Part shown: piece by piece, positions 1-8,934 of the stretch
How positions within the stretch are numbered: position 1 is the first letter of the stretch
How the letters are laid out: every line of letters begins with the position of its first letter
NCBI RefSeq assembly: GCF_004337695.1
Contig: NZ_SJXJ01000023.1
Span: 1-64,000, forward strand
Length of the DNA stretch: 64,000 bases
DNA from: Tenacibaculum sp. M341
Lineage (GTDB): Bacteria > Bacteroidota > Bacteroidia > Flavobacteriales > Flavobacteriaceae
Direction of reading: 5' to 3'
The notes under the pieces: model-generated
The model's input: the letters and a program-made list of their open reading frames with translations, nothing else
Database searches by the model: none
Told to the model about the DNA's origin: nothing
Program-made: the position numbers and the translations under genes

Positions 1-41
1 ATTTCTAATTCTATCATATCTTTGCTTAGTACTTGGTACAT
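1..41 (-). CDS. N-terminus of a probable IS transposase, cut by the window edge
   Basis: Reading leftwards from an ATG at 41-39, the frame MYQVLSKDMIELE stays open to the window edge. I recall a very similar start (M-x-x-V-L-S/T-K-x-M-I-E) in a family of short insertion-sequence transposases common in Bacteroidota. Only 13 residues are visible, so this rests on recall and context. Support comes from the short inverted repeat just upstream (AGGGTTGT at 42-49, ACAACCCT at 78-85). It could instead be an unrelated small gene. Confidence 0.35.
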   Translation of the reverse strand, partial: MYQVLSKDMIELE

Positions 42-86
42 AGGGTTGTGTTTTTATGTTTCGCAACACAAATATCTACAACCCTT
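1..86 (-). mobile_element. Possible right end of an insertion sequence
   Basis: The transposase-like start at 41 is preceded by about 45 bp that contain AGGGTTGT (42-49) and its reverse complement ACAACCCT (78-85). An IS terminus near 85 would put the transposase start about 45 bp inside the element, which is usual. The other end lies outside the window, so element length and target-site duplication cannot be seen. Confidence 0.3.
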
Positions 87-232
87 AATTTTTTCTCAAA
101 AAAAGTCAAGATGACTTCAATAATTACTTAATACGAACGCTCTTTAATAGAAGAATTTTTAAATTATTTTTAATAAATGTGTAATGCTTAAATGTATATG
201 TCGACTTAGATTACCAAACTAAAAATTATTAT

Positions 233-1102
233 ATGAAACGTATATCAATCTTTTTACTAATTTTCTTAGCACATACAGTAGGATTTTCTCAAGAGGAAGA
301 ACAAGAAGAAACACAAGGGAATAATTTACAGGTTTTCACACCTTCTAAATTATTAAACAAAGGTCAATGGGATATTAAATGGTTTAACAATTTGTATACT
401 GAAAATAAGTTTGCAGATAATAATGGCGATTCAAGACCAAAGGCTAGAGAAAATTATTTTACATCTACACTAGAGGTTTTTACAGGAGTTTCTGATAATA
501 ATAGAATAAACGTAGGTACAATAGTTGAATTTCGTTCAAACACAGTTGGTGGAAGACAAGCATTATCAGTATTTAGTTTAGAAGATACAGCTACCGATAG
601 AAAAGGAATTTCTTCGATAGCACCAGCAATTAAAATTCAACCATTAAAGGATGTAGGTAACTTTTCATTTTTATCGGCATTACACATTCCTTTAATAGAT
701 AATGAAGTAGAAAATGGGGTGTTCTTAGATCAAACAGCTTGGGCTTTTCAAAATAGATTTTTCTACGATTATACTTTTCCTAGTGGAGATTGGCAGTTAT
801 TTGCTGAGTTAAATACGGAGTATAATTTTGGTAATGAAGATAGTTTTGCAAACAACACATTTGGATTAACTCCAGGAGTATTTTTAAGTTATTTTCCAAC
901 ACAAGAAGTTACAGTACTAGGTTTTGTACAACATTTACAAAGATTTGGAGATTTTACTCAAGACTATTCAGCATTAGGATTTGGAGGAAAATATCAGATT
1001 ACAGATGTTTTAAACTTAGAAGTTTTATATAGTAATTTTGTTAGAGGTACAGATAACGGATTAGGACAGTCTTTTAATTTAGGTTTAAGAGCTTTATTTT
1101 AA
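233..1102 (+). CDS. Putative outer-membrane beta-barrel protein
   Basis: A 289-aa protein with a signal peptide (residues 1-19, ending at FSQ), then a short acidic linker (EEEQEETQ). The rest is rich in alternating aromatic and polar residues, typical of membrane beta strands. It ends LGLRALF, a C-terminal aromatic residue as in outer-membrane barrels recognised by BamA. I do not recognise a specific transporter family. The next gene, a GH113-like lipoprotein, starts 43 bp later on the same strand, so the two may be co-transcribed. No transport substrate can be assigned. Confidence 0.65.
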   Translation: MKRISIFLLIFLAHTVGFSQEEEQEETQGNNLQVFTPSKLLNKGQWDIKWFNNLYTENKFADNNGDSRPKARENYFTSTLEVFTGVSDNNRINVGTIVEFRSNTVGGRQALSVFSLEDTATDRKGISSIAPAIKIQPLKDVGNFSFLSALHIPLIDNEVENGVFLDQTAWAFQNRFFYDYTFPSGDWQLFAELNTEYNFGNEDSFANNTFGLTPGVFLSYFPTQEVTVLGFVQHLQRFGDFTQDYSALGFGGKYQITDVLNLEVLYSNFVRGTDNGLGQSFNLGLRALF

Positions 1103-1145
1103 TATAGGTTAAAGTACTTCATAATTTAATCTGTATTTTTAATGA

Positions 1146-2162
1146 ATGAAATTAAAAATTTTCTCTTTAGTACTATTTTCAGTATTGTTTCATTCTTGTA
1201 ACAGTCAAAAAAAGGATATTACCAAAAAAATAAACGGATTAAGTTTTGTGAGCTCATCACAACCAATAGATAAAAAACACGTATCACCAGTGCTAAAGGC
1301 ATCAGCGAATTATGTTTCGTTGATGCCTTTTGGTTTTATAAAAGATTTAAGCGCTCCTAAAGTTCGTTTTAATGAATCTAGGCAATGGTTTGGAGAAACT
1401 AGAGAAGGTATAAAACAATATGCAAGTGAGTTTCAAAAAGAAAAAATTGCTATTATGGTAAAGCCCCAAATTTGGGTTTGGAGAGGAGAGTTTACAGGTT
1501 ATATTGAAATGAAAACAGAAGAAGATTGGAAATTGTTAGAAGATTCATATGCTAAGTTTATATTAGAATATGCTACTTTATCTGAAGAAATTAAAGCTGC
1601 TGCTTTTTGCATTGGAACAGAACTTGAAAAGTTTGTAATGAACAGACCAAAGTTTTGGAAACAGCTAATTATTGATGTAAAAAAAGTGTATAAAGGAAAA
1701 TTAACTTATGCTGCAAATTGGGATGAGTTTAAAAGAGTTCCGTTTTGGGATGAGCTTGATTATATAGGTATTGACGCTTATTTTCCTTTGAGTGATAAAG
1801 AAACACCAACAGTTGAAGAGTTACAAGAGGGGTGGAAAGCACATAAAAGTGTAATACACGAATTACAGAAAAGCCATAACATTCCTGTTATGTTTACTGA
1901 ATTTGGGTATAGAAGTGTAGATTTTACTGGAAAAAAGCCATGGGAATCGAACAGAGTAGAAGGAATGATTAATTTAGAAGCTCAAGTAAATGCTACTCAA
2001 GCAATTTATAATGAGTTTTGGAATGAAGATTGGTTTGCTGGAGGTTTCTTATGGAAGTGGTTTCATAATCATGAGGAAGTAGGAGGAGAGGATAATAATC
2101 GGTTTACACCACAGAATAAACCAGCAGAAAAATTAATTCAAAAACTGTATTCAGAACATTAA
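1146..2162 (+). CDS. Glycoside hydrolase, GH113-like lipoprotein
   Basis: A 338-aa lipoprotein (lipobox FHSC, lipidated C18) with a TIM-barrel glycosidase. The acid/base glutamate is probably E159 in GTELEKF, and the nucleophile E252 in FTEFGYRS, spaced as in GH113 beta-mannanases. Other typical elements are NWDEF (191-195), YIGIDAYFP (206-214) and GGFLWKWF (299-306). The length fits one catalytic domain without a binding module. Family members hydrolyse beta-1,4-mannan or related glycans, but the substrate here is inferred only from family likeness. It would be anchored to the outer or inner membrane, 43 bp downstream of a beta-barrel gene. Confidence 0.8.
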   Translation: MKLKIFSLVLFSVLFHSCNSQKKDITKKINGLSFVSSSQPIDKKHVSPVLKASANYVSLMPFGFIKDLSAPKVRFNESRQWFGETREGIKQYASEFQKEKIAIMVKPQIWVWRGEFTGYIEMKTEEDWKLLEDSYAKFILEYATLSEEIKAAAFCIGTELEKFVMNRPKFWKQLIIDVKKVYKGKLTYAANWDEFKRVPFWDELDYIGIDAYFPLSDKETPTVEELQEGWKAHKSVIHELQKSHNIPVMFTEFGYRSVDFTGKKPWESNRVEGMINLEAQVNATQAIYNEFWNEDWFAGGFLWKWFHNHEEVGGEDNNRFTPQNKPAEKLIQKLYSEH

Positions 2163-2324
2163 CATAATGTACTTCATTTATTAACTGTTTTCAGAAAATT
2201 GGTAAATTATTTTTAATATTTTAGTGAAAAAATTACTAAAATGGTGAATTTTAAATATATGTTAAATCATTTTAACTAAAAGTTTATTAAATTTGGCACT
2301 GTATATCACCTTAATTTGTATTTT

Positions 2325-2867
2325 ATGAAAACAGTAAAATTAACTTTTACCATTCTTTTGTGTGTGAGTGTTTTGTTTGTGATGTCTTGTAACGAAGATC
2401 AAGATGCTGTAGGTTCTCAAGGACAATCAAGCTTGAATGATTTTACTTCAAATTTAAATAACGGTAGTTTTATAACTACGGTGTTAGAATCTAAATTGCC
2501 ACTTTTGAATAAAGCTATTTCTGAAGATTTTTTCGATTTAACATCTTCATCTAGTGATAAAAAAACAGTTGTTGAGTGGAATATTTCTAAAGAGGATGAT
2601 AATTTTGTGATTAAACAAAATAAAAAAACAGGAAACGGATTAGGATCTAGTATTAGCAGTGCTGATCTTGTTAGCTTAACAAGTTGTCCTTCTGGTCAAG
2701 CAAGTTATAAAAAATGTGCTAGTAAAACATGTACAGAAGAAGCTGTTGCAGAATTAGTAGACGAATTAGGAGCTGGTGAAACAATTACAATGAAAAGAAA
2801 TTTGTTGAATGTAACTATTTGTGGAACTAAAAGTTTGGTAGATAGAACAACAAAGAAAAACGAGTAA
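2325..2867 (+). CDS. Hypothetical lipoprotein
   Basis: A 180-aa lipoprotein from the ATG at 2325 (MKTVKLTF). The lipobox is FVMSC, followed by acidic residues (NEDQD). An in-frame TTG at 2316 would add three residues but is an unlikely start. The mature part is Ser/Lys rich and carries several cysteines near the C-terminus (SCPSG, KKCASKTC, VTICGT), which could form disulfides in the periplasm. I do not recognise the family. It is a single-gene unit, ending 22 bp before a strong terminator hairpin at 2889-2934. Confidence 0.6.
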   Translation: MKTVKLTFTILLCVSVLFVMSCNEDQDAVGSQGQSSLNDFTSNLNNGSFITTVLESKLPLLNKAISEDFFDLTSSSSDKKTVVEWNISKEDDNFVIKQNKKTGNGLGSSISSADLVSLTSCPSGQASYKKCASKTCTEEAVAELVDELGAGETITMKRNLLNVTICGTKSLVDRTTKKNE

Positions 2868-2888
2868 TATTCAATACATTTAATGTGT

Positions 2889-2934
2889 AAAAAGTCGATA
2901 ATTTAACTATAACGTTAAAATTATCGACTTTTTT
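2889..2934 (+). terminator. Rho-independent terminator
   Basis: The left arm AAAAGTCGATAATTT pairs with AAATTATCGACTTTT across a short loop and is followed by more T residues. It lies just after the lipoprotein stop codon at 2867. Confidence 0.8.
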
Positions 2935-3095
2935 ATTTTAAAAATCAAAAGGCAATAATATTTTTCTAACTTTATATTACAAAGCTGTATTGCATTGTTT
3001 TAACAAAACTATTTAATGAAAAATTAATGTAAGAAACTTCCTTTTTGCACTACCAATGAGATTATGCTTTTGTAGCTACCTGTAATCATACCCAA

Positions 3096-4349
3096 ATGAA
3101 TAAAATAATCCTCTTACTATTATTAAATGTTACTTTTCTCTTTTCACAGGAAGGAAAAATAAAGAAAATTGAATTTCTTGGTCTGAAAAAAACTAAATCT
3201 TCTTTTCTAAAAAAAATAATAGAAACCAAAGAAGCGGCAAGTTTAGACTCTCTAAAGCTTAAAAGAGATGTGCAAAGATTAAAGCGTTTACCTTCAGTTG
3301 CACATGCTTACACAACACTAAAAAAAGAGACAGATTCATTATATATTGTAATTTTTAATATTGAAGAAAGTACAACCATTCTTCCTGAATTGGCTTTTTG
3401 GACAACTACTAACAATCAATTTTCCTATAAGTTAGGTGTGTATGAATATAATTTTTTAGGTAGAAATATTACAGCAGGAGGTTTTTATCAAAACAATGGA
3501 TATGATACGTATGCTGTTAATCTGATAGCACCAAATTTATTTTCTAAACATTTAGGTTTGGCGTTGAGTCATCAAAATTGGAAAAGTGAAGAACCATTAT
3601 TTTTCGATAATCAAACGGCAAATTATTTATACAACAATATTTCTACAGAGATATTAGGTTTATACCAAGTAAACTTACATCATAAAATAACTTTTGGGTT
3701 TAATTATTTTACTGAAAAGTATAATTATTTAACCGGAGCAACAAGTGCTAATGTTCCATTGAATTTAGAGGTAGATAAAATATTGTATAAGTTGCTGTAT
3801 ACTTATCAAGACCTTGAATACTTTTTTCAATACATAGATGGATTTAAGAGTTCGTTATATCTACAATATGTGCAATCTCAGAATAGTTTTCAAGACCAAT
3901 TTTTGGTGGCTTGGAATGACTTTTTTTATTACAAAAGAATTGGAGAGAAAGGAAATTGGGCTAATAGATTACGAATAGGTTTTGCATCTAATAATGATTC
4001 TCCTTTTGCTCCTTTTGCTCTAGATAATAATGTGAACTTAAGAGGAGTTGGAATTTTAGTTGATAGAGGTACTGCTAGTATTGTTTATAATACCGAGTAC
4101 AGACATACATTTTATGATAAAAAATGGCTAACCATTCAAGGAAATGCATTTATTGATGCAGGAACTTGGAGGCAACCAGGAGGCGAGATTAATGATTTTT
4201 GGGAGGATGAAAATATTAGGCTTTTCTCAGGAGTTGGACTGCGTTTTATAAATAAAAAAATCTACAATGCTACACTTAGAATAGATTATGGTTTTAGCTT
4301 AAAAGACAATACCAAAGGTTTGGTTTTTGGAATTGGACAATATTTTTAA
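3096..4349 (+). CDS. Omp85-family outer-membrane protein with one POTRA domain
   Basis: A 417-aa protein with a signal peptide (residues 1-17, FLFSQ). A single POTRA-like domain (about 20-93) begins IKKIEFLGLKKTKSSFLKKII, written here only as the type pattern of BamA/TamA POTRA repeats. A beta-barrel (about 97-417) carries an LRGVG motif near residue 310 that matches the (V/L)RG motif of the Omp85 L6 loop, and the protein ends in an aromatic residue (GQYF). It is much shorter than BamA, which has five POTRA domains, so it is not the essential assembly factor. Possible roles are secretion or lipid/protein insertion. It sits alone, with no inner-membrane partner adjacent. Confidence 0.7.
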   Translation: MNKIILLLLLNVTFLFSQEGKIKKIEFLGLKKTKSSFLKKIIETKEAASLDSLKLKRDVQRLKRLPSVAHAYTTLKKETDSLYIVIFNIEESTTILPELAFWTTTNNQFSYKLGVYEYNFLGRNITAGGFYQNNGYDTYAVNLIAPNLFSKHLGLALSHQNWKSEEPLFFDNQTANYLYNNISTEILGLYQVNLHHKITFGFNYFTEKYNYLTGATSANVPLNLEVDKILYKLLYTYQDLEYFFQYIDGFKSSLYLQYVQSQNSFQDQFLVAWNDFFYYKRIGEKGNWANRLRIGFASNNDSPFAPFALDNNVNLRGVGILVDRGTASIVYNTEYRHTFYDKKWLTIQGNAFIDAGTWRQPGGEINDFWEDENIRLFSGVGLRFINKKIYNATLRIDYGFSLKDNTKGLVFGIGQYF

Positions 4350-4501
4350 GTTGTTTTACTCTACACTGTTCTTTGGTAAGTATTTGCTATTTAGATGTGT
4401 ATATAATATAATATGTTTTTTTGCTGTTTTATTTGTATTTATTAAAAATAAATCCATTTAATTTTGGTTATAGTTGAATTAACCCCTAAAAAATCAAATA
4501 A

Positions 4502-6670
4502 ATGGAATTTTTTAATCAAAGAAGCTTTTATAAGGCTTTTAAATTCTTTGTGCTTTTTATTTTATCAATAAAAATGTCTTATGCACAAAACAACGAGGCG
4601 AATAGAGCTAATTTGCCAATGCTTTTTGAAGCAGAAAACTACGCTAATTTTAACAATACCCAAACTAATTTAATGCTAGTGTCAACGAATGATGGCAATA
4701 GTAGATTGAAAGTTGGTTATAATGACATTGGTGATTGGTATGAATATTTAGTGAATGTTAATGTTTCAGGTGAGTATGAATTTGAATTTAGAGTATCTAA
4801 TGGTACTACAAATGATGGTCAATTACAAATTTTAAGTAATTCAAATTTAGTTGGTAATATTACGATACCTCAAACGAATGGTTGGGAAAGTTTTCAAACA
4901 GTTAGTACTAAATTGAATTTGTCTTCAGGAAAACAAACCCTTAGAATTTATGTTGCTTCACCAGGTGTAGATATTAATTGGATAAACACAAATAGTATTA
5001 CAAGTCCAAATTTACCACCTGTAACTATACCTAATAAAATTGAAGCTGAAAGTTTTGCTAGTTTTAGTAATATTCAAGCAGATAAAATGTTAGTGCCAAC
5101 TAGTGATGGAGATAGTGGTTTAAAGGTTGGTTATAATGATGTTAATGATTGGTATGAGTATAAAGTGAATGTAACGGAGAGTGCTAATTACGAATTTGAT
5201 TTTAGAGTTTCTAACGGATTGGCTACAAATGGAGGAATTCAAGTTTTAAGTAACGGGAGTCCCGTTAAAAGTATAATTATTCCATCAACAAATAATTGGG
5301 AAAGTTTTCAGAATGTAAAGTTTCAAGCGAATTTAAATCAAGGAGAGCAAACAATAAGATTGTTAGTGCTAAAATCTGGAGTAGATATTAATTGGTTTTC
5401 TATAAAGAAAGTTGTTAGTACTACAGCTCCTACAGCAGACTTTATTGTAAAGAGTATGGGGCCTGGTTTTAATTTAGGTAATGTTTTTGATTTAGGACTT
5501 AATTCTACAGATTTTACATCATTTAAATTTCTTATTGATGCTTATGTTAACCAAGGAATGCAGCATATTAGAATACCTACTTCATGGATTGAGCATGTAA
5601 ATGGAGATGCTATTGCAGAAGAAAATGGTAATTTAAAGAAAAATCATCCTCGCTTTAAATCATTAGAAACAACCATAAATTATTGTTTAGATGCAGGTTT
5701 GTATGTTGTTTTAAATACACATCACGAACGTTGGTTAAAAGAACATTACGATGGTTCGAATTACTTAAATAATCGTTTTGCGAACCTTTGGAAAAACATA
5801 GCAAATCATTTTGAAGGATATTCTGATAAATTAATTTTTGAAGTTTTAAATGAACCAGAAGGAAATATGGGGCAGTGGGATGGACCAGGTGGTGCACCAG
5901 ATCCAATGAATCCACAACAGTTAGCTTATACTCGACAAATTATGAGAGTAGGCTACAATGCAATAAGAGCTACAGGAGGTAATAATTCAACAAGACTTAT
6001 TATGTTAGCTACAAATGCGCAAGGAAATCATACTTTAATAGACGAGGTATATCGTAATAAAAATGATCTTCCAGGAAATGGAAATGATGAATATTTAGCA
6101 ATACAGGTTCATACTTATGATCCATGGCAATTTTGTGGACAAGATGGTAATAATAGTAATTATCCAGGGGCTACTACTATAGAGAACTCAATTATAACAA
6201 CATATAATCATGCACAAACATTGGGTGTTCCATTGCATTATGGAGAGTTTGGAGTTGGTAGAAGAAATAATCAAGCAGAAAGAAATTCTGATATTGTTAG
6301 AGAGTTTTATAGAGTAATAGCAAATATTACGTTAAATAATGATATGGCTTTTACTATTTGGGATGATAGAGGTTGGTTTAGATTGATAAATGATGATGGT
6401 ACTTTTACGTACAATATAGTGCCGTTTATGTTAGGGAAAACATCAGTAAAAAAATCTAATTTAAATACATTAAATGGAGATTTAAAAAATATAAATACGA
6501 ATGTTTTTAAAGAAATAGAAGTTTATAATAGAGTAGGAGAATTAGTTCTTAAAAAGGAAATTAATCCGAATAATTTGACTGAAATAACGAATCTTAAAAA
6601 AGGATTGTACTTTATTAAGTTACAAAAAAAGACAGGTGAAGTTGTGCAACAAAAGTTGTTAAAGAAATAA
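4502..6670 (+). CDS. Secreted GH5 glycanase with two CBM6 modules and a T9SS tail
   Basis: A 722-aa modular enzyme. Signal peptide 1-28 (MSYAQ); two CBM6-like carbohydrate-binding modules (about 38-163 and 176-302), each with FEAE/IEAE and VGYND motifs; a GH5 catalytic TIM barrel (about 311-640). The acid/base is E451 in LNEPEG and the nucleophile E582 in HYGEFG, with HTYDPW before it. The C-terminal 60 residues (EVYNRVGELVLKK, GLYFIKLQ) match a type IX secretion sorting domain, so the enzyme is probably released or anchored on the cell surface. GH5 members cut beta-linked glucans, mannans or xylans; the subfamily is not resolved here. A bidirectional terminator follows. Confidence 0.88.
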   Translation: MEFFNQRSFYKAFKFFVLFILSIKMSYAQNNEANRANLPMLFEAENYANFNNTQTNLMLVSTNDGNSRLKVGYNDIGDWYEYLVNVNVSGEYEFEFRVSNGTTNDGQLQILSNSNLVGNITIPQTNGWESFQTVSTKLNLSSGKQTLRIYVASPGVDINWINTNSITSPNLPPVTIPNKIEAESFASFSNIQADKMLVPTSDGDSGLKVGYNDVNDWYEYKVNVTESANYEFDFRVSNGLATNGGIQVLSNGSPVKSIIIPSTNNWESFQNVKFQANLNQGEQTIRLLVLKSGVDINWFSIKKVVSTTAPTADFIVKSMGPGFNLGNVFDLGLNSTDFTSFKFLIDAYVNQGMQHIRIPTSWIEHVNGDAIAEENGNLKKNHPRFKSLETTINYCLDAGLYVVLNTHHERWLKEHYDGSNYLNNRFANLWKNIANHFEGYSDKLIFEVLNEPEGNMGQWDGPGGAPDPMNPQQLAYTRQIMRVGYNAIRATGGNNSTRLIMLATNAQGNHTLIDEVYRNKNDLPGNGNDEYLAIQVHTYDPWQFCGQDGNNSNYPGATTIENSIITTYNHAQTLGVPLHYGEFGVGRRNNQAERNSDIVREFYRVIANITLNNDMAFTIWDDRGWFRLINDDGTFTYNIVPFMLGKTSVKKSNLNTLNGDLKNINTNVFKEIEVYNRVGELVLKKEINPNNLTEITNLKKGLYFIKLQKKTGEVVQQKLLKK

Positions 6671-6680
6671 TATAAAAAAG

Positions 6681-6713
6681 AAATACCGTTCAATTTGAAC
6701 GGTATTTTTTATA
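6681..6713. terminator. Bidirectional terminator between GH5 and S46 genes
   Basis: ATACCGTTCA pairs with TGAACGGTAT over a short loop, flanked by A-rich sequence on the left and a T run on the right. It can serve both convergent genes (stops at 6670 and 6727). Confidence 0.8.
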
Positions 6714-6726
6714 AATAATATCTTGT

Positions 6727-8817
6727 TTATTTTTTCTTCGGATGTACTAATTTCATCTCTTCAATTAAATGCTTTGCACCAGCATATTTATCAATAATAA
6801 ACAGAACATAGCGTGCGTCTACCATAATATTTCTACAAATTTCCGGATCATAGTTCATATCACTCATGGTGCCTTCCCAAACTCGATCAAAGTTTAAACC
6901 AACTAAGTTTCCGTTAGCATCAATAGCAGGGCTACCAGAATTTCCACCAGAAGTATGATTTGTTCCTAAGAAACATACTGGAACTTTTCCGTTTTTATCA
7001 GTATACTGACCATAGTCTTTAGTTTCATATAAATCTCTTAATTTCTTAGGAACATCAAACTCATAATCACCAGGAACATATTTTTCTATAATTCCTTCTA
7101 AATAACTTACAGGTTTATAGTAAACAGCATCTCTAGGAGAATAGCCACGTACTTGTCCGTAAGTTACACGTAGAGTTCCATTAGCATCTGGAAAATAACG
7201 AGCATTAGGCAATGCGTCCATTAAAGCTTTCATATATTGCTTTTGAAGCGCTACAATTGGCTGGTTTTTTTGTTGAAATTCAGGATTTATTTTCGAGTAA
7301 AACTCAACAATCATAGGCTTCGCATATTTATAAGCAGCATCGTTATTTAATTTTTTAATTACTTCTTCAGGAGTTCCTTCTAATAATTGCAAAGCTTTAT
7401 CTAAATTAGTAAAACTAGTAGTATTATAGATTAAAGTGTTAGCATGTGCATTGTATAAAGGCATGACGTTTTTAAAAACACCTTTATCTACATTTACATC
7501 GTAATTTTTGTGTATTCTTTTAAATCTGTTGGTTACAGAGTTTTTTACTTTTTCAAAAACTGAAGGATCTCTATCTAAAGACATTTCTAATTCAAATGCT
7601 CTAAAAGTCATTTGCATTAACTCATTGGTAACTAAAAATACCTCAATAAAGTTTCTTCTTTTAATGTTTACACTTGAGAAATCACCATATAATTTTTCAA
7701 ATTCAGGTAAAATAGCTCCGTACTTATTTTCTAACCCTTTTTCTTTTAAAGCTTTTTTGAAAGTTTCTTCAAATTTAAGACGCTTTTCTATAGCATTACT
7801 TTTTTCAATACCTAAGTTTTCTCCAATCCATTTTTTCCAAGCATTTGCAATACCAGCTTGTTTAGATGCATATTTAATTCTTACTGCATCATTGGCTTTC
7901 ATTTGAGCGTCAATTTCTTTTAACGCAGCTTCTCTAATAGCGATGTTACTAGGATTAAATTCTTGAGTAATGTGCTTTATTGCTGTTGCAGGTAAATATT
8001 CATTCGTTCTACCAGGGAATCCGAAAACCATAGTGAAATCTCCTTCTTCAACACCGTCTAAAGAAACTGGTAAAAAGTGTTTTGGAGTGTAAGGAATGTT
8101 TTTGTCGCTGTACTTTGCAGGTCTATTATTTTTATCAGCATAAATTCTGAATAAAGAAAAATCTCCCGTATGACGAGGAAACACCCAGTTGTCTGTATCA
8201 CTACCAAATTTACCAATGCTACTAGGTGGTGCTCCTACTAATCTGATATCTTCATACTTTTCAGTAACAAATAAAAAGTATTGATTTCCTTTGTAAAAAG
8301 GAGTTACTTTCACTAATTGCCAATCTTCTTTGGTGGTATTCTTTTTAATTTTATTGATGTTTTTATCTATAGTAGATTGCTTTTCGCGTTCACTCATTGA
8401 GTCGGTAACACCTTTTAAAGCTTCAGTAGAAACATCATCAATTCTAACAATAAATTCAACGTATAAGTTTTTATTAGGCAATTCTTCTTTTAAATTCATT
8501 GCCCAAAATCCATCTTTTAAATAGTCGTTTTCTAAAGATGAATGTGATTGAATTTGTCCAAAGCCACAGTGATGGTTTGTTAAAATTAACCCTTTTTTAG
8601 AAATAACCTCAGCTGTACATCCGCCATTAAAGCTACCAATAGCATCTTTTAAACTTGAATTATTAGCGTTGTAAATATCTTTAGCGGTAAGATTACTACC
8701 TAAAGATTTCATTTCTTGTTCGTTCATTCCTTCTAACAATGAAGGAATCCACATACCTCCTTGTTGGGCAGAAACTTGAACAACAATAAAAAGGAAAATA
8801 ATATGTAAATATTTCAT
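6727..8817 (-). CDS. S46-family dipeptidyl-peptidase, DPP11 type
   Basis: A 696-aa periplasmic serine peptidase (signal peptide ending VSAQQ) of family S46, which removes dipeptides from the N-termini of peptides made by outer-membrane or secreted proteases. The catalytic His lies in TNHHCGFG and the catalytic Ser is S627 in GGNSGSP. R645 in GLNFDRVWE lies 18 residues after the serine, exactly the distance between Ser655 and Arg673 of Porphyromonas DPP11. That arginine gives Asp/Glu specificity at P1, whereas DPP7 has Gly there. Specificity is therefore inferred as acidic P1. It is a full-length single-gene unit. Confidence 0.9.
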   Translation of the reverse strand: MKYLHIIFLFIVVQVSAQQGGMWIPSLLEGMNEQEMKSLGSNLTAKDIYNANNSSLKDAIGSFNGGCTAEVISKKGLILTNHHCGFGQIQSHSSLENDYLKDGFWAMNLKEELPNKNLYVEFIVRIDDVSTEALKGVTDSMSEREKQSTIDKNINKIKKNTTKEDWQLVKVTPFYKGNQYFLFVTEKYEDIRLVGAPPSSIGKFGSDTDNWVFPRHTGDFSLFRIYADKNNRPAKYSDKNIPYTPKHFLPVSLDGVEEGDFTMVFGFPGRTNEYLPATAIKHITQEFNPSNIAIREAALKEIDAQMKANDAVRIKYASKQAGIANAWKKWIGENLGIEKSNAIEKRLKFEETFKKALKEKGLENKYGAILPEFEKLYGDFSSVNIKRRNFIEVFLVTNELMQMTFRAFELEMSLDRDPSVFEKVKNSVTNRFKRIHKNYDVNVDKGVFKNVMPLYNAHANTLIYNTTSFTNLDKALQLLEGTPEEVIKKLNNDAAYKYAKPMIVEFYSKINPEFQQKNQPIVALQKQYMKALMDALPNARYFPDANGTLRVTYGQVRGYSPRDAVYYKPVSYLEGIIEKYVPGDYEFDVPKKLRDLYETKDYGQYTDKNGKVPVCFLGTNHTSGGNSGSPAIDANGNLVGLNFDRVWEGTMSDMNYDPEICRNIMVDARYVLFIIDKYAGAKHLIEEMKLVHPKKK

Positions 8818-8934
8818 TTGGTGTATTTGTTTAGAGGCTAAAGATACAAATACTAAGTAAGCTTATAGGTTAAAAAGCTAAGTTGAATAATGAAAGAATA
8901 GTATTTCTGAAAAGAAATTTAATGATGAAAACTT

